This document shows positions 1-5,479 of a stretch of 5,479 bases of DNA, one piece after another. The stretch lies in contig DASXIC010000153.1 in the NCBI GenBank assembly GCA_036498205.1, positions 1 to 5,479 on the forward strand. Direction: 5' to 3'. Each line of letters starts with the position of its first letter. The first letter of the stretch is position 1. A program made the translations under genes and the position numbers. The notes under the pieces were generated by a model that had not been told where the DNA came from, ran no database searches, and saw only the letters and a program-made list of their open reading frames with translations. This DNA comes from AV69 sp036498205. Its GTDB lineage: Bacteria > Verrucomicrobiota > Verrucomicrobiia > Chthoniobacterales > UBA10450.

Positions 1-312
1 TTGATTGCGGTCGACTCCGTTGATTTTCGCCAGTGTATCCACCAGCAGATCGGCATGTTCGTCCGGATAACGACATGCCAGGGTGAAGGAGTCCGTCATT
101 GCTTTAAGCGCGCTGGCAGAGGGGCCATAAGGATTCTCATTTGAGCTCAAGCGGACGATCGCGGTCCGCGCAGGCGAAGGGACGCTCGATTGCGCAGCCG
201 GTTCGAGGGATTTGGCAAAGGAAAGCGCAGGCTTAATCGCAGCGCAGCCGGCACCAATGCCGAGCAATTGCGCGAATCTCCGGCGAGAAATCAATGGATC
301 AGTGGTTTGCAT
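1..312 (-). CDS. Tat-exported HisC-like PLP aminotransferase, N-terminal part (3' end outside window)
   Basis: Only the first 104 codons are present; the frame runs open off the left edge. Residues 9-13 read SRRRF and are followed by the hydrophobic stretch AQLLGIGAGCAAI. This fits the twin-arginine (Tat) signal pattern S-R-R-x-F, so export of a folded, cofactor-loaded enzyme is likely. After an Ala/Pro/Ser-rich linker, residues 54-65 read RLSSNENPYGPS, the hallmark start of the fold-type I aminotransferases related to histidinol-phosphate aminotransferase (the 'NENP(Y/F)GPS' segment). RYPDEHADLL (81-90) matches the following 'YPD' element. Family enzymes transfer amino groups using pyridoxal phosphate; the PLP lysine and the substrate-defining residues lie outside the window, so the substrate is unknown. 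The ATG at 312 is supported by a GGAG Shine-Dalgarno 7 nt upstream. The gene is divergent from the amino acid permease. Assignment to the aminotransferase superfamily is firm; calling it a true biosynthetic HisC is not justified, because HisC is normally cytoplasmic. Confidence 0.88.
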   Translation of the reverse strand, partial: MQTTDPLISRRRFAQLLGIGAGCAAIKPALSFAKSLEPAAQSSVPSPARTAIVRLSSNENPYGPSASALKAMTDSFTLACRYPDEHADLLVDTLAKINGVDRNQ

Positions 313-463
313 TTTCTAACTCCGTAACAAAAGGATGGGATTTGCATTATGAGTCCGGGACCATGCGGGTGCGAGACTTTTCAGTTTTCTACACAATCAA
401 TTGCTCGTCTGCTCCTTTCGGTGCTGAATTTGACGGAGTGACCCGCGCTGTCTACATGCTCGC
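313..463. other. Divergent intergenic region between aminotransferase and permease
   Basis: This 151-bp gap must hold the promoters for both flanking genes if they are transcribed separately. On the minus strand, CATAAT (346-351 on the plus strand) resembles a -10 box, but no good -35 hexamer lies 16-18 bp upstream of it. On the plus strand I see no convincing sigma70-type pair. A GGAG at 435-438 is 25 nt before the permease GTG, too far to serve it directly. No clear operator-like inverted repeat or riboswitch-like structure was recognised. Confidence 0.5.
320..323 (-). promoter_or_regulatory. Ribosome binding site of the aminotransferase gene
   Basis: On the minus strand the sequence reads ACGGAGTTAGAAA immediately before ATG. 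GGAG lies 7 nt from the start codon, which is ideal Shine-Dalgarno spacing, and it fixes the start at 312. It is the clearest ribosome binding site in the window. Confidence 0.7.
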
Positions 464-1798
464 GTGAGTTCGCGCCGGTTCGTGGCAGGAACCAAAGGCA
501 TTTCCTTGACGACTGCCACCTGCATTGTCATTGCCAATATGGTTGGTACCGGGATTTTCACGAGCCTCGGATTTCAGGTTGGGGATTTGCCGAGCGGTTT
601 TGTCATCATCATGCTTTGGGCGGTGGGTGGCGTATGCGCCATGTGCGGTGCGCTTTCGTATGCGGAACTCGGAGCGGCGCTACCGCGTTCTGGTGGCGAA
701 TACCATTTCCTGCGTGAAATCTACCATCCTTCCATCGGCTTTGTGGCTGGCTGGGTTTCGGCTACCGTCGGTTTTGCTGCTCCGGTGGCAATCGCAGCCA
801 TGCCGTTCGGCACTTATCTTGCCGAAATTTTTCCCGGGACGAGTCCGCTTCTTTTGGCGCTGGCGGTGGTGTGGATCACGACTCTGGTGCTGCTGTCCGA
901 CTTGAAATTGGGAAGCGCGTTTCAAGTTGGATCTACAATCTTAAAGGTTGCCCTTATCGTGGTGATTATCGGCGGGGGTTTGTTGGTCGGCACAAGGCTG
1001 GCAATTTCGTTTCTGCCGCGACACGGGGATGGTGGATTAATCGTGAGCGCGCCTTTCGCCGTCAGCCTGTATTGGGTGATGTATGCTTACTCTGGCTGGA
1101 ATGCCTCAACCTACATTAGCAGCGAAATCCGAAATCCCGGCCGAAATATTCCGCTCTCAGTCGGACTGGGCACGTTTCTGGTGGCGCTGCTTTATATTGC
1201 GGTAAACGCCGCTTTTCTTCTGACCACTCCCATTTCTGAGATGGTAGGAAAACAACAGGTGGCGTTGATCGCCGGGTATCACATTTTCGGCACTACCGGC
1301 GGGAAAGTAATGGCTGGTTTTATTTGCCTGGGACTGATCTCCACCGTGAGCGCTATGATGTGGATCGGGCCGCGGGTTACCGCGACAATGGGAGAAGACC
1401 TGGGCATTCTCGCCTGGTTGGCCAGGCGTAACGGGCGTGGAATTCCAACACGAGCAATCTTGACGCAGTTTGTAATAGTCCACGTCATGCTGCTGACCGC
1501 GGCATTCCAAAGCGTGGTCAATTATGTCCAATTCAGTCTCACCCTTTGCTCAGCCCTAACTGTTCTTGGCGTGTTTGTGTTGCGCTGGCGACGACCGCAG
1601 CTCTCACGGCCGTATCGAGTATGGGGTTATCCGGCGACACCACTGATTTTTTTAGGGATCAGCGGCTGGATGATGTGGCACTTGCTGGCTGACCCCTCCA
1701 CTCGCGGGCCTTCCGTTATTGGCTTCGCAACTGCTTTACTCGGTCTCGTCATTTATTTTCTGTCGCCTAAAGCCGCAGACGCTCATTCGATTTCATGA
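464..1798 (+). CDS. APC-superfamily amino acid permease (AA_permease_2 / LAT-like)
   Basis: This encodes a 444-residue inner-membrane transporter of the amino acid-polyamine-organocation superfamily, at the usual family length. About 12 hydrophobic segments are visible, roughly at 14-33, 46-69, 91-117, 127-146, 155-176, 196-216, 232-255, 268-302 (long, probably TM8), 330-350, 354-373, 388-407 and 415-434. Family signatures are clear. The unwound TM1 substrate motif is MVGTGIF (26-32). YAELGAALPRSGGEY (66-80) follows TM2. YSGWNASTYISSEIRNP (209-225) covers the TM6 break and the following loop. RPYRVWGYPATP (382-393) is typical of LAT/SLC7-like members. Such proteins carry amino acids by proton symport or by exchange; the substrate cannot be read from the sequence. 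The GTG at 464 is the first possible start after the in-frame TGA at 431, and it leaves a normal-length N-terminus before TM1; no Shine-Dalgarno sits at proper spacing. The next gene overlaps the stop codon by 4 bp, so the two probably form an operon. Confidence 0.93.
   Translation: MSSRRFVAGTKGISLTTATCIVIANMVGTGIFTSLGFQVGDLPSGFVIIMLWAVGGVCAMCGALSYAELGAALPRSGGEYHFLREIYHPSIGFVAGWVSATVGFAAPVAIAAMPFGTYLAEIFPGTSPLLLALAVVWITTLVLLSDLKLGSAFQVGSTILKVALIVVIIGGGLLVGTRLAISFLPRHGDGGLIVSAPFAVSLYWVMYAYSGWNASTYISSEIRNPGRNIPLSVGLGTFLVALLYIAVNAAFLLTTPISEMVGKQQVALIAGYHIFGTTGGKVMAGFICLGLISTVSAMMWIGPRVTATMGEDLGILAWLARRNGRGIPTRAILTQFVIVHVMLLTAAFQSVVNYVQFSLTLCSALTVLGVFVLRWRRPQLSRPYRVWGYPATPLIFLGISGWMMWHLLADPSTRGPSVIGFATALLGLVIYFLSPKAADAHSIS
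1795..1798 (+). promoter_or_regulatory. ATGA stop/start overlap, probable translational coupling
   Basis: The TGA ending the permease (1796-1798) overlaps the ATG of the next gene (1795-1797). No purine-rich Shine-Dalgarno is visible just upstream of this ATG (it is preceded by GCTCATTCGATTTC). Translation of the downstream gene therefore probably depends on ribosomes terminating on the permease frame. Confidence 0.7.
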
Positions 1799-2814
1799 AA
1801 CTACACATTTCATTCGGGCTGCTCTTTGCCGTGGCCAGTCCGGCCTTTGCCCAAACTGCGCCCACCCTTGATGAAACCGCCCGCTTCCTCGCTGGTCTTC
1901 CAGTCACGGGGATACTTGAACCTCTGACCCATGACGCCGGTTGGCAGGAGCACGCCGCGGCGATGAACGAGGCGTGGACGAGAAAAGAGCAGCTACAGAT
2001 CCAGCCAATCCGTGAATGGATGCTGGCCAACGCCGGTGACTATTACCGCAGCGAAGACACGATGTTTTATATGTTTAGCGGTCCCGATTTTCTCTACGCC
2101 AATATTTTTTTCCCGAATGCGAACAGTTATATCCTGGCCGGGCTTGAGCCGATTGGGCAGGTCCCAGACCTGACGCGTTTACCGCCAGATGTGCTTGCTG
2201 GCGAGCTCGCGGCCTTGCGCGCATCGATGAACTCGATTCTCAAGTTCCAATATTTCATCACTAAGGATATGCGCTCGGACCTTGGTCGCGGCGGGATGGG
2301 TGGCACACTCCCCATTCTCTATGTCTTTCTTGCACGTCTTGGCTACACAGTTATCGATTCCAGTCATATCACGAGTCCGGCCGATGGACTGAAGATCACA
2401 TTCGCCGAGGCCGATAGGAAGCAGACCCTTTACTACTGCAAAACCGATTTATCCGGTGGCAACAGCAGCTTCCTTCGCTGGTGCGCGGCACGGGGTCCCG
2501 GTCTTAGTCTGCTCAAAGCTGCCTCGTTCCTATTGCACGGGGATGGTTTCTCCGGTGTTCGTAATTTTCTTCTCCAACACAGTCGCATCATCGTGCAGGA
2601 CGATTCTGGGATTCCGCTTCGTGCATTTCCCAAAGGGTGGAAAATCAGTTTCTATGGTCGCTACGTTCCACATAAGGAAGAGTTCGAAAAATATTATCAA
2701 CCCGACCTCGCGGCAATTTATGCGCAGCAACCGCCGCCGGCGCCGCTAGGATTTCCTTTCGGTTACCACTGGCAAAGAGAAGACGCCATTCTGATGATGG
2801 CGACACGAGAGTAG
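1795..2814 (+). CDS. Exported protein of unknown function, coupled to the permease
   Basis: This is a 339-residue protein with a classical Sec signal peptide: basic MKLH, a hydrophobic core LLFAVASPAFA, and probable cleavage after AFA at residue 19 (mature N-terminus QTAPT). It has no later membrane segment, so a periplasmic or secreted location is expected. I cannot assign a function. Stretches that look like conserved blocks are YYRSEDTMFYMFSGPDFLYA (83-102) with FFPNANSYILAGLEPIG (105-121), FFITKDM-like FQYFITKDM (151-159), HSRIIVQDDSGIPLR (262-276), and the C-terminal FGYHW (322-326) with ILMMA (332-336). My recollection is that similar proteins occur as uncharacterised 'hypothetical proteins' in Bacteroidetes and related phyla; this was not checked. 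There are two cysteines (C215, C230), which could form a disulfide. No catalytic triad or metal motif is evident. The start overlaps the permease stop (ATGA), which suggests a role linked to the transported compound, but that is inference. Coding status is supported by length, signal peptide and overlap. Confidence 0.85.
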   Translation: MKLHISFGLLFAVASPAFAQTAPTLDETARFLAGLPVTGILEPLTHDAGWQEHAAAMNEAWTRKEQLQIQPIREWMLANAGDYYRSEDTMFYMFSGPDFLYANIFFPNANSYILAGLEPIGQVPDLTRLPPDVLAGELAALRASMNSILKFQYFITKDMRSDLGRGGMGGTLPILYVFLARLGYTVIDSSHITSPADGLKITFAEADRKQTLYYCKTDLSGGNSSFLRWCAARGPGLSLLKAASFLLHGDGFSGVRNFLLQHSRIIVQDDSGIPLRAFPKGWKISFYGRYVPHKEEFEKYYQPDLAAIYAQQPPPAPLGFPFGYHWQREDAILMMATRE

Positions 2815-2818
2815 CTTC

Positions 2819-3838
2819 TCATTCGCGCCCCAGAATCAGGCGCAGAAATCTTGCGTCGGAAAAGGGACCACCGCGGCTGTGACGCACGACGATCAATTTC
2901 AAAGATGGAATCACAAAAAGCCGTTGATAGCCCGAACCAATGCACGCGACCAGGTCATTCGGTGCGTCGCGACAGAGACATGCTTCTCTCCATGTTTGGT
3001 TTGACCATTGCCCATTAAGCATCTTTTCGAAATCGAACTCATGGCCGCCCGGGGCGGCGCGATTATTCCACCATCCGAATGCGAAAGCGGGATTCGTAGC
3101 CGATCCGCGCCAGCATTGTTCGAGCGAGCTGGCCGAAACGATAGGTGCGCCTCCCTTGAGAACAACTTGGCCGAGCTTCGCCCACTGGCGAGCAGTGAGC
3201 TGCCAACCCGCTGCGAGGAGCGGATTGCCCGCTCGATCCAGGAGATAGCGTTGTGAGCCAAGACCGAGCCGCCGCAAAACGCGTCGCTCCAGGTAGGTTT
3301 GCGGCGTCTGTCCATGCAATTTGTTTTTCAGAACATAATGGAAGACCTGCAGCGCGCTGGGACCGTAAATGAAAGCTGTCTCGGGTTCAGTCACGACTGG
3401 CAACCGAATCGCGATAGCATCGCGATCACCTGGATCGCGGTTGTGCAAAGAGAATCCCGGGGCCAAACCACAGGAAAAATCCAGCAATTGGCGAATTGTT
3501 ATGCGCGATTTGCGAGGATCGTTTTGCCACGCCGGAATCGTGTCTGCGACGCGTTCATCAAGTTTGATTAGGCCGTCTTCGGCCGCAGCGAGGGCAGCCA
3601 GTCCCCAAAACGCTTTGGTCCCGCTGTAGATTCTACGTGCGATTCCTGGATTTCGATCAACGGGATATTCTTCGAGCAATGTCTTTCCACTCTGGATAAC
3701 GAGGAAAGAGGTGCCGCCGTGACTACCGGAGTATCTAGCGGCCGCCTGCAACGCGGCCGGATCAAGTTGCTGGGCTGAGATCTGATGAGGAGCAAGCAAA
3801 GGCAACGCGATTAGAAAAATATGTGTCCGAACCACCAT
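2819..3838 (-). CDS. Exported serine hydrolase, beta-lactamase / class C PBP fold
   Basis: This is a 339-residue protein with an N-terminal signal peptide (MVVRTHIFLIALPLLAPHQISAQ, cleavage near residue 22). It fits the beta-lactamase-related serine hydrolase family (Pfam Beta-lactamase, PF00144), which includes DD-peptidases, esterases and 6-aminohexanoate-dimer hydrolases. The nucleophile motif SxxK is SGTK at 72-75, inside the typical 'RRIYSGTKAFWGLAALAA' context. The downstream block has LDERVADTIPAW (93-104) and ITIRQLLDFSCGL (113-125). The second motif is YGPS at 158-161, with Tyr158 as the likely general base in place of the usual YxN. Further family blocks are FAFGWW (252-257) and GSGYQRLFVIPSLKLIVVRH (301-320). 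A textbook KTG/HxG third motif is not obvious. The substrate is unknown and beta-lactam resistance should not be assumed. The gene converges on the unknown exported gene with only 4 bp between stop codons. Its start is 76 bp from the preferred carbonic anhydrase start. Only a weak GGCGGG lies about 10 nt upstream of the ATG. Confidence 0.9.
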   Translation of the reverse strand: MVVRTHIFLIALPLLAPHQISAQQLDPAALQAAARYSGSHGGTSFLVIQSGKTLLEEYPVDRNPGIARRIYSGTKAFWGLAALAAAEDGLIKLDERVADTIPAWQNDPRKSRITIRQLLDFSCGLAPGFSLHNRDPGDRDAIAIRLPVVTEPETAFIYGPSALQVFHYVLKNKLHGQTPQTYLERRVLRRLGLGSQRYLLDRAGNPLLAAGWQLTARQWAKLGQVVLKGGAPIVSASSLEQCWRGSATNPAFAFGWWNNRAAPGGHEFDFEKMLNGQWSNQTWREACLCRDAPNDLVACIGSGYQRLFVIPSLKLIVVRHSRGGPFSDARFLRLILGRE

Positions 3839-3914
3839 GTCAGATTAACCCGCCATTCCGATGTGTAGATTTGAATGGAAGACTGGGCCGAGAACCGCTA
3901 AGCAATTGACAATC
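3839..3914. other. Short divergent region between serine hydrolase and carbonic anhydrase
   Basis: This gap of 76 bp (22 bp if the upstream carbonic anhydrase start at 3861 is used) separates two divergent starts. Any two promoters here would overlap each other or the coding sequences. I see no good -35/-10 pair in either direction. A perfect TTGACA at 3906-3911 lies too close to the 3915 ATG to drive that start. Confidence 0.4.
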
Positions 3915-4562
3915 ATGAGTGCAGACAAGTTGATCATCTTTATAGCGGTTGCGGTTGCTAATGCAGAACTTCTTGCGGGCGAACCCGCCGTTACTGACCC
4001 AGCCTTGCAGCGGTTGCAGGAAGGTAATGGGCGCTTCGTCGCCGACAAGCCATCGCGCACTGGCTCTTTTGCGGAACGACGAACCGAAGTTGCCAGGGAT
4101 CAGAAGCCTTTTGCCATCGTGGTTTCGTGCTCCGACTCGCGAGTCGGTCCGGAAGTTATTTTCGATCAAGGTTTGGGCGATATTTTCGTCGTCCGGACGG
4201 CAGGAAATGTCGTTGGCGGGATTGAGTTGGGTAGTGTGGAATACGCAGTCGAGCACCTGGGAGCCTCTCTCATCATGGTCTTGGGTCATTCACGCTGCGG
4301 TGCCGTCGCGGCTGCGGTCTCGGGTGGGGAAATGCACGGCAATCTTTCTTCTGTTGTCGATCCGATCAAACCCGCGGTCGAAAAAGTCAAAGGTCAGCCG
4401 GGCGACCCGACTGAGAATGCGATGCGCGAAAACGTGCGCCAGACCGTGATGCAATTAAAGAATGATTCACCGGTGCTGACCGATGCTTTGAAAGCAGGAA
4501 AATTGCGAATTATCGGGGCGCGATATGATTTGGATACGGGCCGGGTTGAGTTGCTCGAATGA
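3915..4562 (+). CDS. Beta-class carbonic anhydrase with probable signal peptide
   Basis: It catalyses reversible hydration of CO2 to bicarbonate at a zinc centre. Numbered from the ATG at 3915 (215 residues), the zinc ligands are all present: Cys72 in CSDSR (72-76), with the Asp74/Arg76 dyad, and His125 and Cys128 in HSRCGAV (125-131). Other beta-CA landmarks are LQEGNGRFV (34-42), FDQGLGDIFVVRTAGN (83-98) and GSVEYAVEHLGASLIMVLGH (106-125). The N-terminus MSADKLIIFIAVAVANA has a lysine followed by a hydrophobic core and an A-N-A cleavage-like site, so export to the periplasm is likely. This differs from the common cytoplasmic forms. I prefer 3915 because it puts the hydrophobic segment at the very start; an in-frame ATG at 3861 would add 18 polar, unremarkable residues (MCRFEWKTG...). 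Neither start has a clear Shine-Dalgarno. The CSDSR context reads RVGPEV where many homologues have RVPPE. Length is normal for the family. Function is very secure; location and start are less so. Confidence 0.94.
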   Translation: MSADKLIIFIAVAVANAELLAGEPAVTDPALQRLQEGNGRFVADKPSRTGSFAERRTEVARDQKPFAIVVSCSDSRVGPEVIFDQGLGDIFVVRTAGNVVGGIELGSVEYAVEHLGASLIMVLGHSRCGAVAAAVSGGEMHGNLSSVVDPIKPAVEKVKGQPGDPTENAMRENVRQTVMQLKNDSPVLTDALKAGKLRIIGARYDLDTGRVELLE

Positions 4563-4729
4563 CCGTGAGGCTACTTTGTCAGGAAACAGAGCTTCACTGC
4601 GATTGATTAGTTTCGGCAGAGATCGATGCGCACCCCGTTCGCCGGAAGCTGCAAGAAGCTGAAATAGCGGCACGTACTGTTGCCTGAAAAACATTGATCA
4701 GATGAGGTAGTAGTTCCAGATTGACTTGG
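4563..4729. other. Intergenic region between carbonic anhydrase and TolB/FlgO-like gene
   Basis: These 167 bp hold no gene that I can support. There is no GC-rich hairpin followed by a T-run, so no intrinsic terminator is visible after the carbonic anhydrase. A small direct repeat GAAGCTG-caa-GAAGCTG lies at 4645-4661. GAGG at 4704-4707 is the only Shine-Dalgarno-like string upstream of the next gene, but it is 22 nt from the ATG at 4730 (13 nt from a possible in-frame TTG at 4721). No convincing promoter pair was found. Confidence 0.45.
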
Positions 4730-5479
4730 ATGAGCGGCTTCTTTTTGGAGTTGCGCCGTCGCAAGGTTTATCGCGTGGCCGCGGCTTACGGCGTTGTCGC
4801 GTGGCTAATCATCCAAATGGCGGCAACGATCTTTCCAGCTTGGACGCTGCCGGGCTGGAGTCTGCGTCTGGTGATCGTGCTTGTGCTAATTGGATTCCCG
4901 ATTGCACTCGTTTTAGCATGGGCGTTCGATGTGACGCCGGCCGGAATTGAGCGGACTCCGAGCGCACCGACGGCAGCTCGAACTGCGTCTGCTCGCAGAA
5001 GGAATATTATGTTGCTTATCCTGCTCGGAATTATCATCTCGGTCGGCGGCGGGTTTTTGTTTTGGCCGCGCAATTCTGGGAGCGGGCTGGATAAATCAAT
5101 TGCAGTTTTGCCCTTCGACAGTTTGAGCGAAGAGAAAGAAAACGCCTACTTCGCGGATGGAATTCAAGATGACTTGCTGACCAATCTGTCGAAGATCGGC
5201 GACCTGAAAGTGATTTCACGGCGGTCGGTGATGGAATATCGCGGCCAGGCTCACAACATTCGCGAAATTGCCAAGGCGCTCGGAGTTTCTTCCATTCTGG
5301 AAGGAAGCGTCCGGCGAATTGGCAATCGTGTGCGGGTCAACGTGCAGTTGATCAACGCGACCACGGACCGGCATGTGTGGGCGGAAGATTATGATCGCGA
5401 TTTGACCGATGTTTTCGCAATCCAAAGCGATCTTGCGCAAAAAATCGCAAATGAATTGCAGGCCAAGCTTTCAACTGCA
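4730..5479 (+). CDS. Membrane-anchored TolB/FlgO-like domain protein, N-terminal part (3' end outside window)
   Basis: The frame is open from the ATG at 4730 to the window edge (250 codons, no stop). Residues 1-75 (MSGFFLELRRRKVYRVAAAY, then WLIIQMAATIFP, IGFPIALVLAWAFDVTPAGI) match a recurrent N-terminal module with two membrane helices, roughly 16-36 and 46-66. A third helix lies at about 93-111, after an Ala/Thr/Arg-rich linker. Residues 122-248 are a TolB N-terminal/FlgO-like domain: KSIAVLPFDSLSEEKENAYF (122-141), ADGIQDDLLTNLSKI (142-156), LKVISRRSVMEYRG (159-172), IAKALGVSSILEGSVRR (180-196), RVNVQLINATTDRHVWAEDY (202-221) and FAIQSDLAQKIANEL (229-243). In many known proteins this block is followed by TPR repeats; that part would be outside the window. 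Such proteins are often annotated as adenylate-cyclase-like or TPR proteins, but no cyclase, kinase or DNA-binding domain is visible here. Its role is uncertain, perhaps protein-protein scaffolding at the membrane. An in-frame TTG at 4721 is an alternative start; the upstream in-frame stop is at 4703. Confidence 0.87.
   Translation, partial: MSGFFLELRRRKVYRVAAAYGVVAWLIIQMAATIFPAWTLPGWSLRLVIVLVLIGFPIALVLAWAFDVTPAGIERTPSAPTAARTASARRRNIMLLILLGIIISVGGGFLFWPRNSGSGLDKSIAVLPFDSLSEEKENAYFADGIQDDLLTNLSKIGDLKVISRRSVMEYRGQAHNIREIAKALGVSSILEGSVRRIGNRVRVNVQLINATTDRHVWAEDYDRDLTDVFAIQSDLAQKIANELQAKLSTA

Noticed and set aside
151..169. Inverted repeat GCGGAC-7 nt-GTCCGC
   Set aside because: It lies inside the aminotransferase coding region, the stem is only 6 bp and there is no T-run, so a terminator or operator role is not supported.
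2911..3315. 134-codon minus-strand open frame inside the serine hydrolase gene
   Set aside because: It is a shifted frame of the serine hydrolase gene, which has clear family motifs through the same bases; the alternative product has no recognisable features.
3738..3760. Repeated GCGGCCG strings
   Set aside because: They encode Ala-rich residues (AALQAAAR) of the serine hydrolase; the GC-rich symmetry follows from Ala codons.
3906..3934. Perfect TTGACA -35-like hexamer just before the carbonic anhydrase ATG
   Set aside because: The position 17 bp downstream reads GTTGAT, not a -10 box, and any transcript would begin inside the coding sequence, with no later suitable start codon before the conserved domain.
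4645..4661. GAAGCTG direct repeat in the intergenic gap
   Set aside because: Two 7-bp copies are too short to claim a regulator site without conservation data.
4467..4694. 75-codon minus-strand open frame over the carbonic anhydrase end and the following gap
   Set aside because: Half of it lies antisense to the carbonic anhydrase, it has no ribosome binding site of note, and its product shows no domain or signal peptide.
4726..4950. 74-codon plus-strand open frame at the start of the TolB/FlgO-like gene
   Set aside because: It overlaps the frame beginning at 4730, which encodes the recognisable membrane module and domain through to the window end.

Overview
This window is ordinary bacterial chromosome, densely packed with six protein-coding genes (two cut by the window edges). 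I see no RNA genes, mobile elements, CRISPR or phage signals. The mix points to a soil-type Gram-negative bacterium, perhaps Verrucomicrobia (Chthoniobacterales/Spartobacteria) or Acidobacteria. It includes a Tat-exported HisC-like aminotransferase, an exported beta-carbonic anhydrase and a membrane-anchored 'TolB/FlgO-like' protein of the FFxELRRRxVYRVAxAY type. The lineage guess comes from gene flavour only, with no marker gene present, so it is low to moderate confidence.

Layout: (a) 1-312, minus strand: N-terminal third of a class I/II, histidinol-phosphate-aminotransferase-like PLP enzyme behind a twin-arginine signal. (b) 313-463: divergent intergenic region. (c) 464-1798, plus: 12-TM APC-superfamily amino acid permease (GTG start). 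(d) 1795-2814, plus: exported protein of unknown function, overlapping the permease stop by ATGA and so probably translationally coupled to it. (e) 2819-3838, minus: exported serine hydrolase of the beta-lactamase/class C PBP fold, converging on (d) with only 4 bp between stop codons. (f) 3915-4562, plus (possible upstream start at 3861): beta-class carbonic anhydrase with a complete zinc site and an apparent signal peptide, divergent from (e). (g) 4563-4729: intergenic. (h) 4730 to the window end, plus: N-terminal part of a three-TM protein carrying a TolB/FlgO-like domain, continuing outside the window.

Every gene product appears exported or membrane-embedded, so the segment looks devoted to the cell envelope and periplasm. 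The only pairing with strong physical linkage is permease plus unknown exported protein (c+d). The aminotransferase is divergent from the permease, which makes a shared theme of amino-acid metabolism possible but unproven. I found no convincing new multi-gene system. The most under-described element is the exported 339-residue protein at 1795-2814.
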